Below are positions 1 through 5,532 of a stretch of DNA of 9,215 bases, piece by piece. Source of the DNA: Pelotomaculum sp. GTDB taxonomy: Bacteria; Bacillota; Desulfotomaculia; Desulfotomaculales; Pelotomaculaceae. The translations under genes and the position numbers were made by a program. The notes under the pieces were generated by a model that worked only from the letters and a program-made list of their open reading frames with translations, did not search any database and was not told where the DNA came from. The stretch is from contig DNIT01000202.1 in the NCBI GenBank assembly GCA_003489345.1, positions 23,430 through 32,644 on the forward strand, read 5' to 3'. Positions within the stretch are counted from its first letter, which is position 1, and every line of letters starts with the position of its first letter.

Positions 1-2
1 AT

Positions 3-1292
3 TACTTTTCCAATGAGATCATGAACTATATTGAAAAGATTTATCCCAACGGGTTGGAAATATTATATGCAGGCGGTCTGTCAATTTATACCACGCTGGA
101 TTCAAATATGCAAGAGGCTGCAGAAAAAGCCCTTGCGCAGGGGCTTAAGGGAAGAGACCAGGAACTTGACGGAGCGTTGGTGGCAATCGATCCAAAAAAC
201 GGTCAGGTGAAGGCTATGGTAGGCGGTAAAGATTATGCCAGGTCCCAATTAAACCGGGTCTTAGCCAGGTTTCAACCGGGATCGGCCTTTAAACCGTTTC
301 TCTACGCCGCTGCTATCGACAGTGGATATACAGCAGGCAGCACCATCATCTGTGAACCCGTCAGTTTTCTCCAGACCGGCGGCACCAGATACGAGCCTGA
401 AGATTACCAGGGAGGTACCCACAACCGTCCGTTTACCCTAAAAGAAGCGCTGTATACCTCTGATAATGTGGTGGCTGTAAGGCTGAATGAGCAGGTAGGG
501 GCTGCCAGGGTGGCTAATTATGCCCGGCGAATGGGGATAGAGTCGCCGTTGCGGCCGGTACTCTCGCTGCCTCTGGGAACTTCAGAGGTGACCCCGCTTG
601 AACTGGCCGGGGCTTACTGTCCGCTGGCCAATAAAGGTATTAAAGCGGAGCCTTACTTCATCCAAAAAATAACTGATAGAAACGGGCGGATCCTGGAGGA
701 ACACAGGCCCAAATTAGAGCAATCCCTTGATGAGAAAACCGCTTACATTGTCACTGATATGCTTACAGCAGTGTTAAAACCGGGTGGCACAGCCTCTAAT
801 ATTTCTTCCGCTGTAGGCAGGCCGGCAGCCGGTAAGACGGGGACCACGGAGAACCTCAAGGAGGCCTGGTTTGTTGGCTATACGCCGGACCTTGTGGCTG
901 CCGTTTATATCGGTTACGATGACAAAAATAAGGAGGTGGGACAAACCGGCGCTCAGATAGCTGCTCCCATCTGGGCCAGCTTTGCTGAGGCTGCCTTGAA
1001 GGATATTCCAGCCTCAGATTTTACCATGCCGGCCGGTGTTATAAAGGTTACTATATGCGCCGAAGACGGACTGCTGGCAGGTCCGTTCAGCACCAGGGTG
1101 ATCGACGCGGCTTTCGTCCAGGGTACAGAACCTGCCGCGGTATGCCCGGGAAGCGGTGGGGGGATAATATCCCCGGACAGCGCCAGACAGGAATACCTTG
1201 GACAGAGGAACTTTTCCCTGCCCGGCCTGGACAGGGTTGTTCCCAGAAACCTCTTTGAAACCTTCAACCGCAGTAAAAAAAGCCCCCCTTAA
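3..1292 (+). CDS. Class A penicillin-binding protein (PBP1A-like), C-terminal part, 5' end outside the window
   Basis: Peptidoglycan synthase of the outer face of the cytoplasmic membrane; the visible part is the transpeptidase that crosslinks stem peptides. The open frame continues through the left edge (Y-F-S-N-E-I precede the first internal ATG at 21), so the membrane anchor and glycosyltransferase domain lie upstream and the ATG at 21 is not the start. The linker reads GGLSIYTTLD, typical of class A enzymes. The three penicillin-binding motifs are present in order: S-A-F-K with the nucleophilic serine codon at 282-284, S-D-N at 459-467, and K-T-G-T-T at 834-848, followed by the usual EAWFVGYTPDLVAAVYIGYD block. 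All three motifs are intact, so the enzyme should be active. The last 100 residues are a Gly/Pro-rich tail ending KKSPP. No clear terminator follows; the next genes converge on it. Confidence 0.95.
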   Translation, partial: YFSNEIMNYIEKIYPNGLEILYAGGLSIYTTLDSNMQEAAEKALAQGLKGRDQELDGALVAIDPKNGQVKAMVGGKDYARSQLNRVLARFQPGSAFKPFLYAAAIDSGYTAGSTIICEPVSFLQTGGTRYEPEDYQGGTHNRPFTLKEALYTSDNVVAVRLNEQVGAARVANYARRMGIESPLRPVLSLPLGTSEVTPLELAGAYCPLANKGIKAEPYFIQKITDRNGRILEEHRPKLEQSLDEKTAYIVTDMLTAVLKPGGTASNISSAVGRPAAGKTGTTENLKEAWFVGYTPDLVAAVYIGYDDKNKEVGQTGAQIAAPIWASFAEAALKDIPASDFTMPAGVIKVTICAEDGLLAGPFSTRVIDAAFVQGTEPAAVCPGSGGGIISPDSARQEYLGQRNFSLPGLDRVVPRNLFETFNRSKKSPP

Positions 1293-1345
1293 AAAAGGAT
1301 GGACTTAAAATACAATGGTTTAGTACGAAAGATCTATTTACTGCA

Positions 1346-1555
1346 TTATAGTAGCTTTTTCTTGCGAAAATAAATATAGACTACAATAGCCAGGGGGAAC
1401 ATAAAAGCCATAAAGAGTGCCCAGGCGATGGACTCCGAGAGCGCCCTTCCCCGCCGGCGTGTGTCCCAAAAGGCCAATACGGCCGAGCCGCCGAAAAGGG
1501 CCAGTAATAAATAATTGGCTATCAGGGAAAAAGTACTGGGTTCACCTGTCAACAA
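1346..1555 (-). CDS. Small two-helix membrane protein, unknown function
   Basis: A 69-residue protein with two hydrophobic segments (about residues 10-29 and 43-62) separated by a basic loop, DTRRRGR, and ending in RKKKLL, so both termini and the loop can be placed by the positive-inside rule. The layout recalls the short N-terminal membrane module of phospholipase D-like (PLDc_N) proteins, but the resemblance is weak and no catalytic part follows. The start is TTG: AAGGAG lies at 1562-1567, six bases before TTG at 1555 and nine before a second TTG at 1552, and no ATG is available nearby. It begins 40 bases after the acyltransferase stop on the same strand, so the two are probably cotranscribed. 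Function unknown. Confidence 0.7.
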   Translation of the reverse strand: MLTGEPSTFSLIANYLLLALFGGSAVLAFWDTRRRGRALSESIAWALFMAFMFPLAIVVYIYFRKKKLL

Positions 1556-1595
1556 AAATCACTCCTTATATTTGGCATGCTGCCAGGTCTTACTA

Positions 1596-2138
1596 TCAGG
1601 TACGGTATTTAATAACCCTGGCGGGAGCGCCGCAGGCCACGGCATATGCAGGAATATCACGGGTTACCACGCTGTTGGCCCCGATTACCGCTCCGTCTCC
1701 AACCGTCGTCCCCCGCAAAATCGCACAGCCCCTTCCAATCCAGACATCACTGCCGATTTTGATTGGAAGCGCGTTTAAATCCTGGTCACGGATAGGGAAC
1801 CCGTTTTTTTCAAAGCTGTGGTTTGCGTCGATGATGCTGACAAACTCGGCCAACATGGTATCATCACCGATGGATATACTGATGTCACTGGACAACACAC
1901 AGTTTCTTCCAATGTATATCCTATTGCCCAGCGTAATACTGCCTGTGTCGGTTACTACAAAGGAAACCCCCGGTGCCAAAAGGCATTCATCTCCAACAAC
2001 AACACGGTGACAAAGGGGTACATCAAACATCCCTTCAAAAACAGTGTTGCGTCCGACGGATTGCAACAATCGGCCGGCCATAAAAGTATAGTAGCCCGTC
2101 AATAAGAACCGGAGTAACTTGTATATCAACTTGATCAT
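1596..2138 (-). CDS. Hexapeptide-repeat (left-handed beta-helix) O-acyltransferase
   Basis: A 180-residue transferase of the maltose/galactoside O-acetyltransferase and WbbJ type, which normally moves an acetyl group from acetyl-CoA to a sugar hydroxyl as a trimer. From about residue 45 the protein is built of [LIV]-G-x-x-x-x hexapeptides: ITLGNRIYIGRNC, ISIGDDTML, IKIGSDVWIGRGC, TTVGDGAVIGANSVV. The likely catalytic histidine is H107 in IIDANHSF, and the closing GAPARVIKY motif is the usual CoA-side end of the family. The first 20 residues are hydrophobic and basic (MIKLIYKLLRFLLTGYYTFM), suggesting membrane association. The ATG at 2138 has GGGAG seven bases upstream. The neighbouring gene for a tiny membrane protein suggests a cell-surface or polysaccharide substrate, which is inference; the acceptor cannot be read from the sequence. 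Confidence 0.9.
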   Translation of the reverse strand: MIKLIYKLLRFLLTGYYTFMAGRLLQSVGRNTVFEGMFDVPLCHRVVVGDECLLAPGVSFVVTDTGSITLGNRIYIGRNCVLSSDISISIGDDTMLAEFVSIIDANHSFEKNGFPIRDQDLNALPIKIGSDVWIGRGCAILRGTTVGDGAVIGANSVVTRDIPAYAVACGAPARVIKYRT

Positions 2139-2243
2139 GGAAACACTCCCAAGAAGACAGACCTAAATATAATTCGACACGAATGCTGGGATAACCTTTA
2201 ATTTTTGAAGGACAATAGCTGTTCCCAAGGAGAGCTTTTCTCC

Positions 2244-2272
2244 TTGACTTTTGGGGCCGACTATGGGAAAAT
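2244..2272 (+). promoter_or_regulatory. Probable sigma-A promoter of tRNA-Pro
   Basis: TTGACT (2244-2249, five of six consensus bases) and GAAAAT (2267-2272, four of six) are separated by 17 bases. Transcription would begin near 2279, about 23 bases before the mature tRNA. A small hairpin (AAGGAG at 2227-2232 with CTCCTT at 2240-2245) overlaps the -35 region; its role is unclear. Confidence 0.5.
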
Positions 2273-2301
2273 ATATTTTGTCAGTCCGCATAGGTCTGCT
2301 T

Positions 2302-2378
2302 CGGGACGTAGCTCAGTTTGGTAGAGCGCACGGTTCGGGACCGTGAGGTCGCACGTTCAAGTCGTGTCGTCCCGACCA
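2302..2378 (+). tRNA. tRNA-Pro, anticodon CGG
   Basis: A complete 77-base cloverleaf. The acceptor stem CGGGACG pairs fully with CGTCCCG, the D arm is GCTC/GAGC, the anticodon stem is CACGG/CCGTG around the loop TTCGGGA (anticodon CGG at 2336-2338), and the T arm is GCACG/CGTGT around TTCAAGT with one G-U pair. The CCA end is encoded (2376-2378). It reads the proline codon CCG. It appears to be a single tRNA, not part of a cluster, with its own promoter and terminator. Confidence 0.97.
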
Positions 2379-2392
2379 AATACTTTACTGGA

Positions 2393-2430
2393 AACCCGTA
2401 AACCCTTACACCAGGGGCTTACGGGTTTTT
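2393..2430 (+). terminator. Intrinsic terminator of tRNA-Pro
   Basis: AACCCGTAA (2393-2401) pairs with TTACGGGTT (2419-2427), with further CCC/GGG pairing nearer the loop, and the stem runs into a run of T. Confidence 0.85.
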
Positions 2431-2433
2431 CTA

Positions 2434-2462
2434 TTGACACTGGATTGCCAACCATATATGCT
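2434..2462 (+). promoter_or_regulatory. Probable sigma-A promoter of the 74-residue gene
   Basis: A perfect -35 TTGACA (2434-2439) and TATGCT (2457-2462, four of six) are spaced by 17 bases. The site lies just after the tRNA terminator and about 30 bases before the start codon, leaving a short leader that contains the ribosome binding site. Confidence 0.65.
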
Positions 2463-2491
2463 GTTTATGGATGCTGGAGGAGGGAATATAG

Positions 2492-2716
2492 TTGAAGAAT
2501 AATTTTGAAATTGGTGAGGTTGTTTATCAGAAGACCAAATACGGCATGGTGAAGAGCAGAATTGTCAGGATAATCAATGAGCATTATGCAATTATTGATA
2601 AAGGTTATGGGGAACAAAAAGTTAGAGTTGAGCAATTAATAAGAGAGCAAAATGATATGTCAGCAAAGGAACAGGAAATATTAAGCAAACTGCAAAGAGA
2701 ATTTACGGGAATGTAA
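2492..2716 (+). CDS. Small protein of unknown function (74 residues)
   Basis: Not recognised as a named family. The start is TTG at 2492, chosen because GGAGGAGGG (2476-2484) lies seven bases upstream and a promoter sits at 2434-2462. The first 50 residues are rich in alternating hydrophobic and charged residues (FEIGEVVYQKTKYGMVKSRIV), the pattern of a small SH3-like beta barrel. The last 25 (SAKEQEILSKLQREF) look like an amphipathic helix. There is no signal peptide, membrane segment or cysteine, so a cytoplasmic protein is likely. It forms its own transcription unit, closed by a very strong hairpin just after its stop. A nucleic-acid or protein-binding role is a guess from the fold pattern only. 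Confidence 0.75.
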   Translation: MKNNFEIGEVVYQKTKYGMVKSRIVRIINEHYAIIDKGYGEQKVRVEQLIREQNDMSAKEQEILSKLQREFTGM

Positions 2717-2746
2717 AATAAAAGATAACCTGAGGATTAGAATTTA

Positions 2747-2800
2747 AAAAAGGAAAACCCGCAAGTCCTGGGATACAAGGACTTGCGGGTTTTCCTTTTT
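2747..2800 (+). terminator. 22-bp perfect hairpin terminator, also at the head of the DUF2935 gene
   Basis: Arms at 2747-2768 and 2779-2800 are perfectly complementary over 22 bp with a 10-base loop; the 3' arm ends in a T run. Because the arm begins with an A run, it could act in both directions. It closes the 74-residue gene but ends only 37 bases before the preferred start of the next gene. Confidence 0.85.
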
Positions 2801-2837
2801 GAGATGGCACGAAACGAAAATCAAGGAAGCTAAATCA

Positions 2838-3725
2838 TTGGACATAAACTTATTCTTTTTGAGAATTATGAAGGAGCATGCCTTCTTTTTGGAAGGGGGC
2901 TTTACTCCCCTGCATTCTGATTTGGCCCGTCAGGCCGATACTTTCAAGAAAAAGTACGAGGCCTTGTTAACAGAGGCGGTAACTCTAACCGGCGGATGTA
3001 TCAGTTCCGGCGTAGCCTCTTCAGGAGAAGTAGTTACCGATTTTACACTTAATGCTGAGAGGGCAACAGAGTTTTACACCGGCATATCGATTGACACCGG
3101 CATTACCAGGGTGGAACTTTCCCTGACTAAGCGGGTAACGCAGTTGAACTTACAAACGCTGGTACAACGTGTTGCCGATTTAAATCAGCGGGCAATTGCT
3201 GTGACCCAAAGCTTAATAAATTTTAAGACCATAGTCCTGGACAGTGTTTTGGCTTGCAAGATGTTTACATTCAACTACCCGCTATTAATTGACCACATTC
3301 GTCGGGAGGCTATATTGTTTATAGAACTGCTCACCAGACTGCAAAATAGGGTGATGAGTGATATTATCGGATTTGCAGTTGAACAGGAGTCCTTTTGGAA
3401 TAGGATTATGGCAGAACATGCCAAATTTATCAGGGGGCTTTTAGATCCCACCGAGAGGTCTTGTTCCAAACAGCCAATAACTTTAGAATTTGATTTGCTT
3501 ACTGCCGAAGCGTTGGCCTTGCACCGTCAGATTAACCTTTTTCCGCAGGTTACGCAGAAAAGCCTGGAGAGAACTGTTGGGATAAGGGATTTCAAGAGGC
3601 AAGGCACAGAGGGTATTCTTGCTTGCAGAATAAGGTCTGTTATATTGCCTTTATTAGCTGACCACACACTCAGAGAAGCTAATCATTATCTACGTTTATT
3701 AAGGATTTTCAGTATGAGCGCTTAA
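2838..3725 (+). CDS. DUF2935 family protein (duplicated ferritin-like helical bundle)
   Basis: A 295-residue helical protein made of two related halves. The pattern F-F/W-x-R-I-M-x-E-H-A-x-F appears near residues 6-17 and again at 186-197, and the pattern L-L-x-D-H-x-x-R-E-A occurs at 149-158 and 272-281. The repeated E-H and D-H-x-x-R-E pairs are what one expects of a ferritin-like four-helix bundle that may bind metal; DUF2935 is a Firmicutes family without an assigned biochemical role. The TTG at 2838 is preferred: AAGGAAG (2823-2829) lies eight bases before it and the conserved domain begins at once. The frame opens at TTG 2799, but that codon lies in the T run of the upstream hairpin and has no ribosome binding site. 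No promoter was recognised between the hairpin and the start. Confidence 0.85.
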   Translation: MDINLFFLRIMKEHAFFLEGGFTPLHSDLARQADTFKKKYEALLTEAVTLTGGCISSGVASSGEVVTDFTLNAERATEFYTGISIDTGITRVELSLTKRVTQLNLQTLVQRVADLNQRAIAVTQSLINFKTIVLDSVLACKMFTFNYPLLIDHIRREAILFIELLTRLQNRVMSDIIGFAVEQESFWNRIMAEHAKFIRGLLDPTERSCSKQPITLEFDLLTAEALALHRQINLFPQVTQKSLERTVGIRDFKRQGTEGILACRIRSVILPLLADHTLREANHYLRLLRIFSMSA

Positions 3726-3748
3726 GCGAAGTCCCGCTGCTGCATTGT

Positions 3749-3777
3749 AACAATATAAAGATCCTTAACATAATATG
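3749..3777 (+). promoter_or_regulatory. Possible promoter of the 35-residue miniprotein, sporulation-sigma-like
   Basis: CATAATATG (3769-3777) is preceded at 17 bases by AAC (3749-3751), close to the Bacillus sigma-K pattern AC-N16/17-CATANNNTA; CATAATA also fits the sigma-G -10. A sigma-A reading (TTGTAA, 18 bases, CATAAT) is also possible, so the sigma factor is not decided. The -10 region lies in a small inverted repeat, AACATA-A-TATGTT (3767-3779). Confidence 0.3.
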
Positions 3778-3816
3778 TTGCGTAACTGTTGTTTGGAAAA
3801 GGAGGTGTGTTAATAA

Positions 3817-3924
3817 ATGGCAGAATTTGTTGAAATGCAGACTGGATGGGGTAATCCAGCGTTTATCTTCTTTCTTATTTTTATACTGTTAGTATTTGGT
3901 GTCGGTTGCTGCTTCTTCATTTAA
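3817..3924 (+). CDS. 35-residue single-helix membrane miniprotein (YjcZ/Tiny_TM-like), copy 1
   Basis: ATG at 3817 follows AAAGGAGGTG (3798-3807) at nine bases, one of the best ribosome binding sites in the window, and the frame closes with TAA. The peptide is MAEFVEMQTGW, then the core GNPAFIFFLIFILLVFGVG, then CCFFI: a short polar head, one membrane helix and a cysteine pair near the end. The composition and Gly-rich helix resemble the YjcZ/Tiny_TM_bacill small sporulation proteins of Bacillus, but this assignment is by pattern only. A paralogue on the opposite strand (4140-4262) has the identical 19-residue core. It is preceded by DUF2935 and followed by a strong terminator, so it is probably a single-gene unit. 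Confidence 0.8.
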   Translation: MAEFVEMQTGWGNPAFIFFLIFILLVFGVGCCFFI

Positions 3925-3983
3925 TAGCATCCTTGTACTATCGGCTATTTTTAACACCATAAATATTTTTCACTCCCAGGCAG

Positions 3984-4037
3984 AGCGTATCCTGAACAGG
4001 TAGAATTATGTAGCCTGTTCAGGATACGCTTATTTTT
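3984..4037 (+). terminator. Intrinsic terminator of miniprotein copy 1
   Basis: A perfect 17-bp stem, 3984-4000 with 4014-4030, and a 13-base loop, followed by TATTTTTT. The T run is only on the plus-strand side, so it serves the plus-strand gene. Confidence 0.9.
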
Positions 4038-4063
4038 TGACTGATAGCATTGTTCGTTTGTAT

Positions 4064-4126
4064 AGAAGCGAGCCGCCAGCCAAATAACCGCCGGCGGCTC
4101 TTCTAGGGGTTGATGACGAGACCCCT
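4064..4126. repeat. Two tandem hairpins in the gap between convergent genes
   Basis: The first pairs GAGCCGCC (4070-4077) with GGCGGCTC (4093-4100), extended by AGAA/TTCT across a two-base bulge. The second pairs AGGGGT (4105-4110) with ACCCCT (4121-4126). They lie just beyond the end of the minus-strand miniprotein gene. Neither has a T run on the minus strand, so a terminator role is possible but not typical; they may be mRNA 3'-end stabilising structures. Confidence 0.5.
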
Positions 4127-4139
4127 GGCGTTATTAGGT

Positions 4140-4262
4140 TTAGATGCAGCCCCCGCCGCCAAAACAAACGAAACCTACACCAAAGACCAAAAGGATAAAG
4201 ATTAAGAAGAAAATGAACGCCGGGTTACCAAATCCTGTCGTCTCAATTTTAACATCTGCCAT
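4140..4262 (-). CDS. 40-residue single-helix membrane miniprotein (YjcZ/Tiny_TM-like), copy 2
   Basis: ATG at 4262 has AAGGAGG (4271-4277) eight bases upstream; stop TAA at 4140-4142. The peptide is MADVKIETTGF, the core GNPAFIFFLIFILLVFGVG, then FVCFGGGGCI. Aligned without gaps to copy 1, 23 of the first 30 residues are identical, including 19 in a row, while 12 of those 19 codons differ, all synonymously. The tails differ: this copy ends in a glycine run with cysteine. A single membrane helix with a short polar head is expected. The family resemblance to YjcZ-type sporulation peptides is inferred from pattern. A long plus-strand frame across this gene is its shadow. Confidence 0.8.
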   Translation of the reverse strand: MADVKIETTGFGNPAFIFFLIFILLVFGVGFVCFGGGGCI

Positions 4263-4291
4263 AGTTTATACCTCCTTAACTAATTTTATCT

Positions 4292-4320
4292 TAATATATG
4301 TTTATAAATTAGATATTGTC
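4292..4320 (-). promoter_or_regulatory. Probable promoter of miniprotein copy 2, with a sigma-K-like pattern
   Basis: Read on the minus strand, GACA (4320-4317) is followed after 16 bases by CATATATTA (4300-4292), matching the sigma-K pattern AC-N16/17-CATANNNTA. The same bases also fit sigma-A (GTGACA, 18 bases, TATATT, five of six each), so sigma choice is not settled. Confidence 0.45.
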
Positions 4321-4409
4321 ACAAATCAGAGAATTTATCATTCGGCATAAAGAAATGATATTTAATGGTAAAGGTTTGTCTGAATTATTAATGCGTATGC
4401 GGCAGGTGT

Positions 4410-4438
4410 TTCCAGTGGTGAACAATTTGTGATATAAT
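4410..4438 (+). promoter_or_regulatory. Extended -10 sigma-A promoter of adk
   Basis: A perfect TATAAT (4433-4438) is preceded by TG one base away (TGATATAAT), an extended -10. The -35 position (TTCCAG, 4410-4415) is poor, as is usual for extended -10 promoters. The start of transcription would be near 4445, leaving about 40 bases of leader before adk. Confidence 0.65.
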
Positions 4439-4486
4439 ACCATTATTGTTTTAGCAGCTATGAACAGGAGTTAGGAGGGGTTCTTG

Positions 4487-5131
4487 GTGAATCTTCTTAT
4501 TATGGGGCCTCCGGGTGCGGGAAAAGGCACGCAGGCGGAAGTGTTGGCGAGGGAACTTAATATAACCAATATCTCTACCGGCGATATGTTTCGCGCTGCC
4601 ATCAAGGAAGGCACTGAGATGGGCAGGAAAGCGAAGGAGTACATGGATATGGGCGAGCTTGTACCGGATTCTGTAGTGGTGGGAATTATAAAGGATCGCC
4701 TTTCTCAAGCGGACTGTGCCAGGGGATTTTTGTTGGACGGTTTTCCCCGCACTGTAGTCCAGGCCGAAGCGCTGGAAGAAACACTCAAGACAATGGGACG
4801 AACGCTTGACGGGGTAATCAACATCTTTGTACCACGTGAAAAAATAGTAGATCGTTTGACCGGCCGGCGTATTTGCCGTGAATGCGGCGCCAGTTACCAC
4901 GTGCAATATAATCCACCGGCAAAAGACGATGTATGCGACGCATGCGGCGGCGAGTTGTATCAGCGTAGTGATGACAATGAAACTGTTGTAAACAACCGTC
5001 TGGATATATATGAATCCAAAACACAGCCTCTTATTGATTATTATGCCAAGGAAAATTTGCTGAAAAGCGTCAATGGGGACCAAGATATTAAAAAAGTGCT
5101 GGATGATATCCTAACCATTCTGGACAGGTAA
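4487..5131 (+). CDS. adk: Adenylate kinase, zinc-type
   Basis: Cytoplasmic enzyme catalysing ATP + AMP = 2 ADP. The 214-residue length is standard for the long bacterial form. The P-loop GPPGAGKGT is at residues 7-15, the AMP-binding STGDMFR and DGFPRT (84-89) blocks are intact, and the LID domain carries four cysteines at 130, 133, 150 and 153, the zinc-binding set of Gram-positive adenylate kinases such as the Geobacillus stearothermophilus enzyme. The start is GTG at 4487: it gives the usual MNLLIMGPPGAGKG beginning and reproduces the family's cysteine numbering; TTG at 4484 is three bases nearer to AGGAGG (4473-4478). It has its own promoter and no ribosomal-protein neighbour, unlike the common secY-adk-map arrangement. 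Confidence 0.97.
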   Translation: MNLLIMGPPGAGKGTQAEVLARELNITNISTGDMFRAAIKEGTEMGRKAKEYMDMGELVPDSVVVGIIKDRLSQADCARGFLLDGFPRTVVQAEALEETLKTMGRTLDGVINIFVPREKIVDRLTGRRICRECGASYHVQYNPPAKDDVCDACGGELYQRSDDNETVVNNRLDIYESKTQPLIDYYAKENLLKSVNGDQDIKKVLDDILTILDR

Positions 5132-5337
5132 CAGTTTAGAGATAATAACATAATATTGCCAGTGAAAAATTTATCTCCCCCGGCATATAGATTAGTATAT
5201 AAAGAAAGGGGGGGGAGGCTAGAGGTTAGGGCTACTATTTCCCTGGTTTAAACCAGCAGGCACGTTTCTTGATGTATAATTCCGATCCCGGGAATTTATG
5301 GCTAAAATATGAGTACTTTCAAATGATTGGGGAATAT

Positions 5338-5369
5338 CAGGGCGATAAATCAATTCGCCTGTTTTTTTT
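5338..5369 (+). terminator. Probable intrinsic terminator in the adk-trxB gap
   Basis: CAGG-G-CGA (5338-5345) can pair with TCG-CCTG with one bulged G, followed directly by eight T (5362-5369). The stem is short, but the T run is the longest in the window. It probably ends the adk transcript or a short RNA starting near 5287. Confidence 0.6.
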
Positions 5370-5462
5370 GCCGTTTGAATTTATTTGTTTTTTATTTTGT
5401 TTTAGAAAAATAATTTTTGAATAAAAGTAGATCCGGAAATGCTTTAATAATAATTTATTTTA

Positions 5463-5492
5463 TTGACCAATTTATTTTTATTAAGTTAAGAT
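5463..5492 (+). promoter_or_regulatory. Probable promoter of trxB
   Basis: TTGACC (5463-5468, five of six) and TAAGAT (5487-5492, four of six) are separated by 18 bases. Transcription would start near 5499, which excludes the in-frame ATG at 5491 as the trxB start. Confidence 0.5.
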
Positions 5493-5532
5493 GATTTGTA
5501 ATATAGAAAGATATTTAAGGAAGGTGTTTTTT

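Larger units (their letters stand above)
5132..5532. other. AT-rich 400-base gap between adk and trxB with RNA-like structures
   Basis: No coding frame is supported. In order it holds: a nested hairpin with outer arms CTCCCCC (5175-5181) and GGGGGAG (5211-5217) and an inner ATATA/TATAT; a perfect 14-base palindrome CTGGTTTAAACCAG (5243-5256); a lone TATAAT preceded by TG (5275-5280) without a good -35; a bulged hairpin with eight T (5338-5369); a strongly AT-rich stretch (5370-5460); and the trxB promoter. It may contain the adk 3' untranslated region and a small RNA, but neither is established. Confidence 0.5.

Noticed and set aside
1417..2010. A 197-codon plus-strand frame across the acyltransferase and membrane-protein genes
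   Set aside because: It overlaps two real minus-strand genes and its sequence is Pro/Ser/Thr-rich shadow without any family pattern.
2738..2743. TAGAAT as a promoter for DUF2935
   Set aside because: No -35 match lies 16-18 bases upstream, and the transcript would run straight into the 22-bp terminator.
3817..4262. The twin miniproteins as a toxin-antitoxin or holin pair
   Set aside because: The two products are near-identical in the helix, have no RNA antitoxin overlap (the genes are 215 bases apart), and the glycine/cysteine tails fit small sporulation membrane proteins better.
4144..4350. A 68-codon plus-strand frame
   Set aside because: It is antisense to miniprotein copy 2, lacks a ribosome binding site, and its Pro/Lys-rich start is the complement of the glycine tail and helix of that gene.
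4451..5083. A 210-codon minus-strand open frame across adk
   Set aside because: It is fully antisense to an adenylate kinase with all family motifs, has no recognisable domain, and no convincing ribosome binding site.
5491..5532. An upstream ATG start for trxB adding 14 residues
   Set aside because: It overlaps the predicted -10 box, has no ribosome binding site, and the extra residues are not part of the family; ATG 5533 has a good site.
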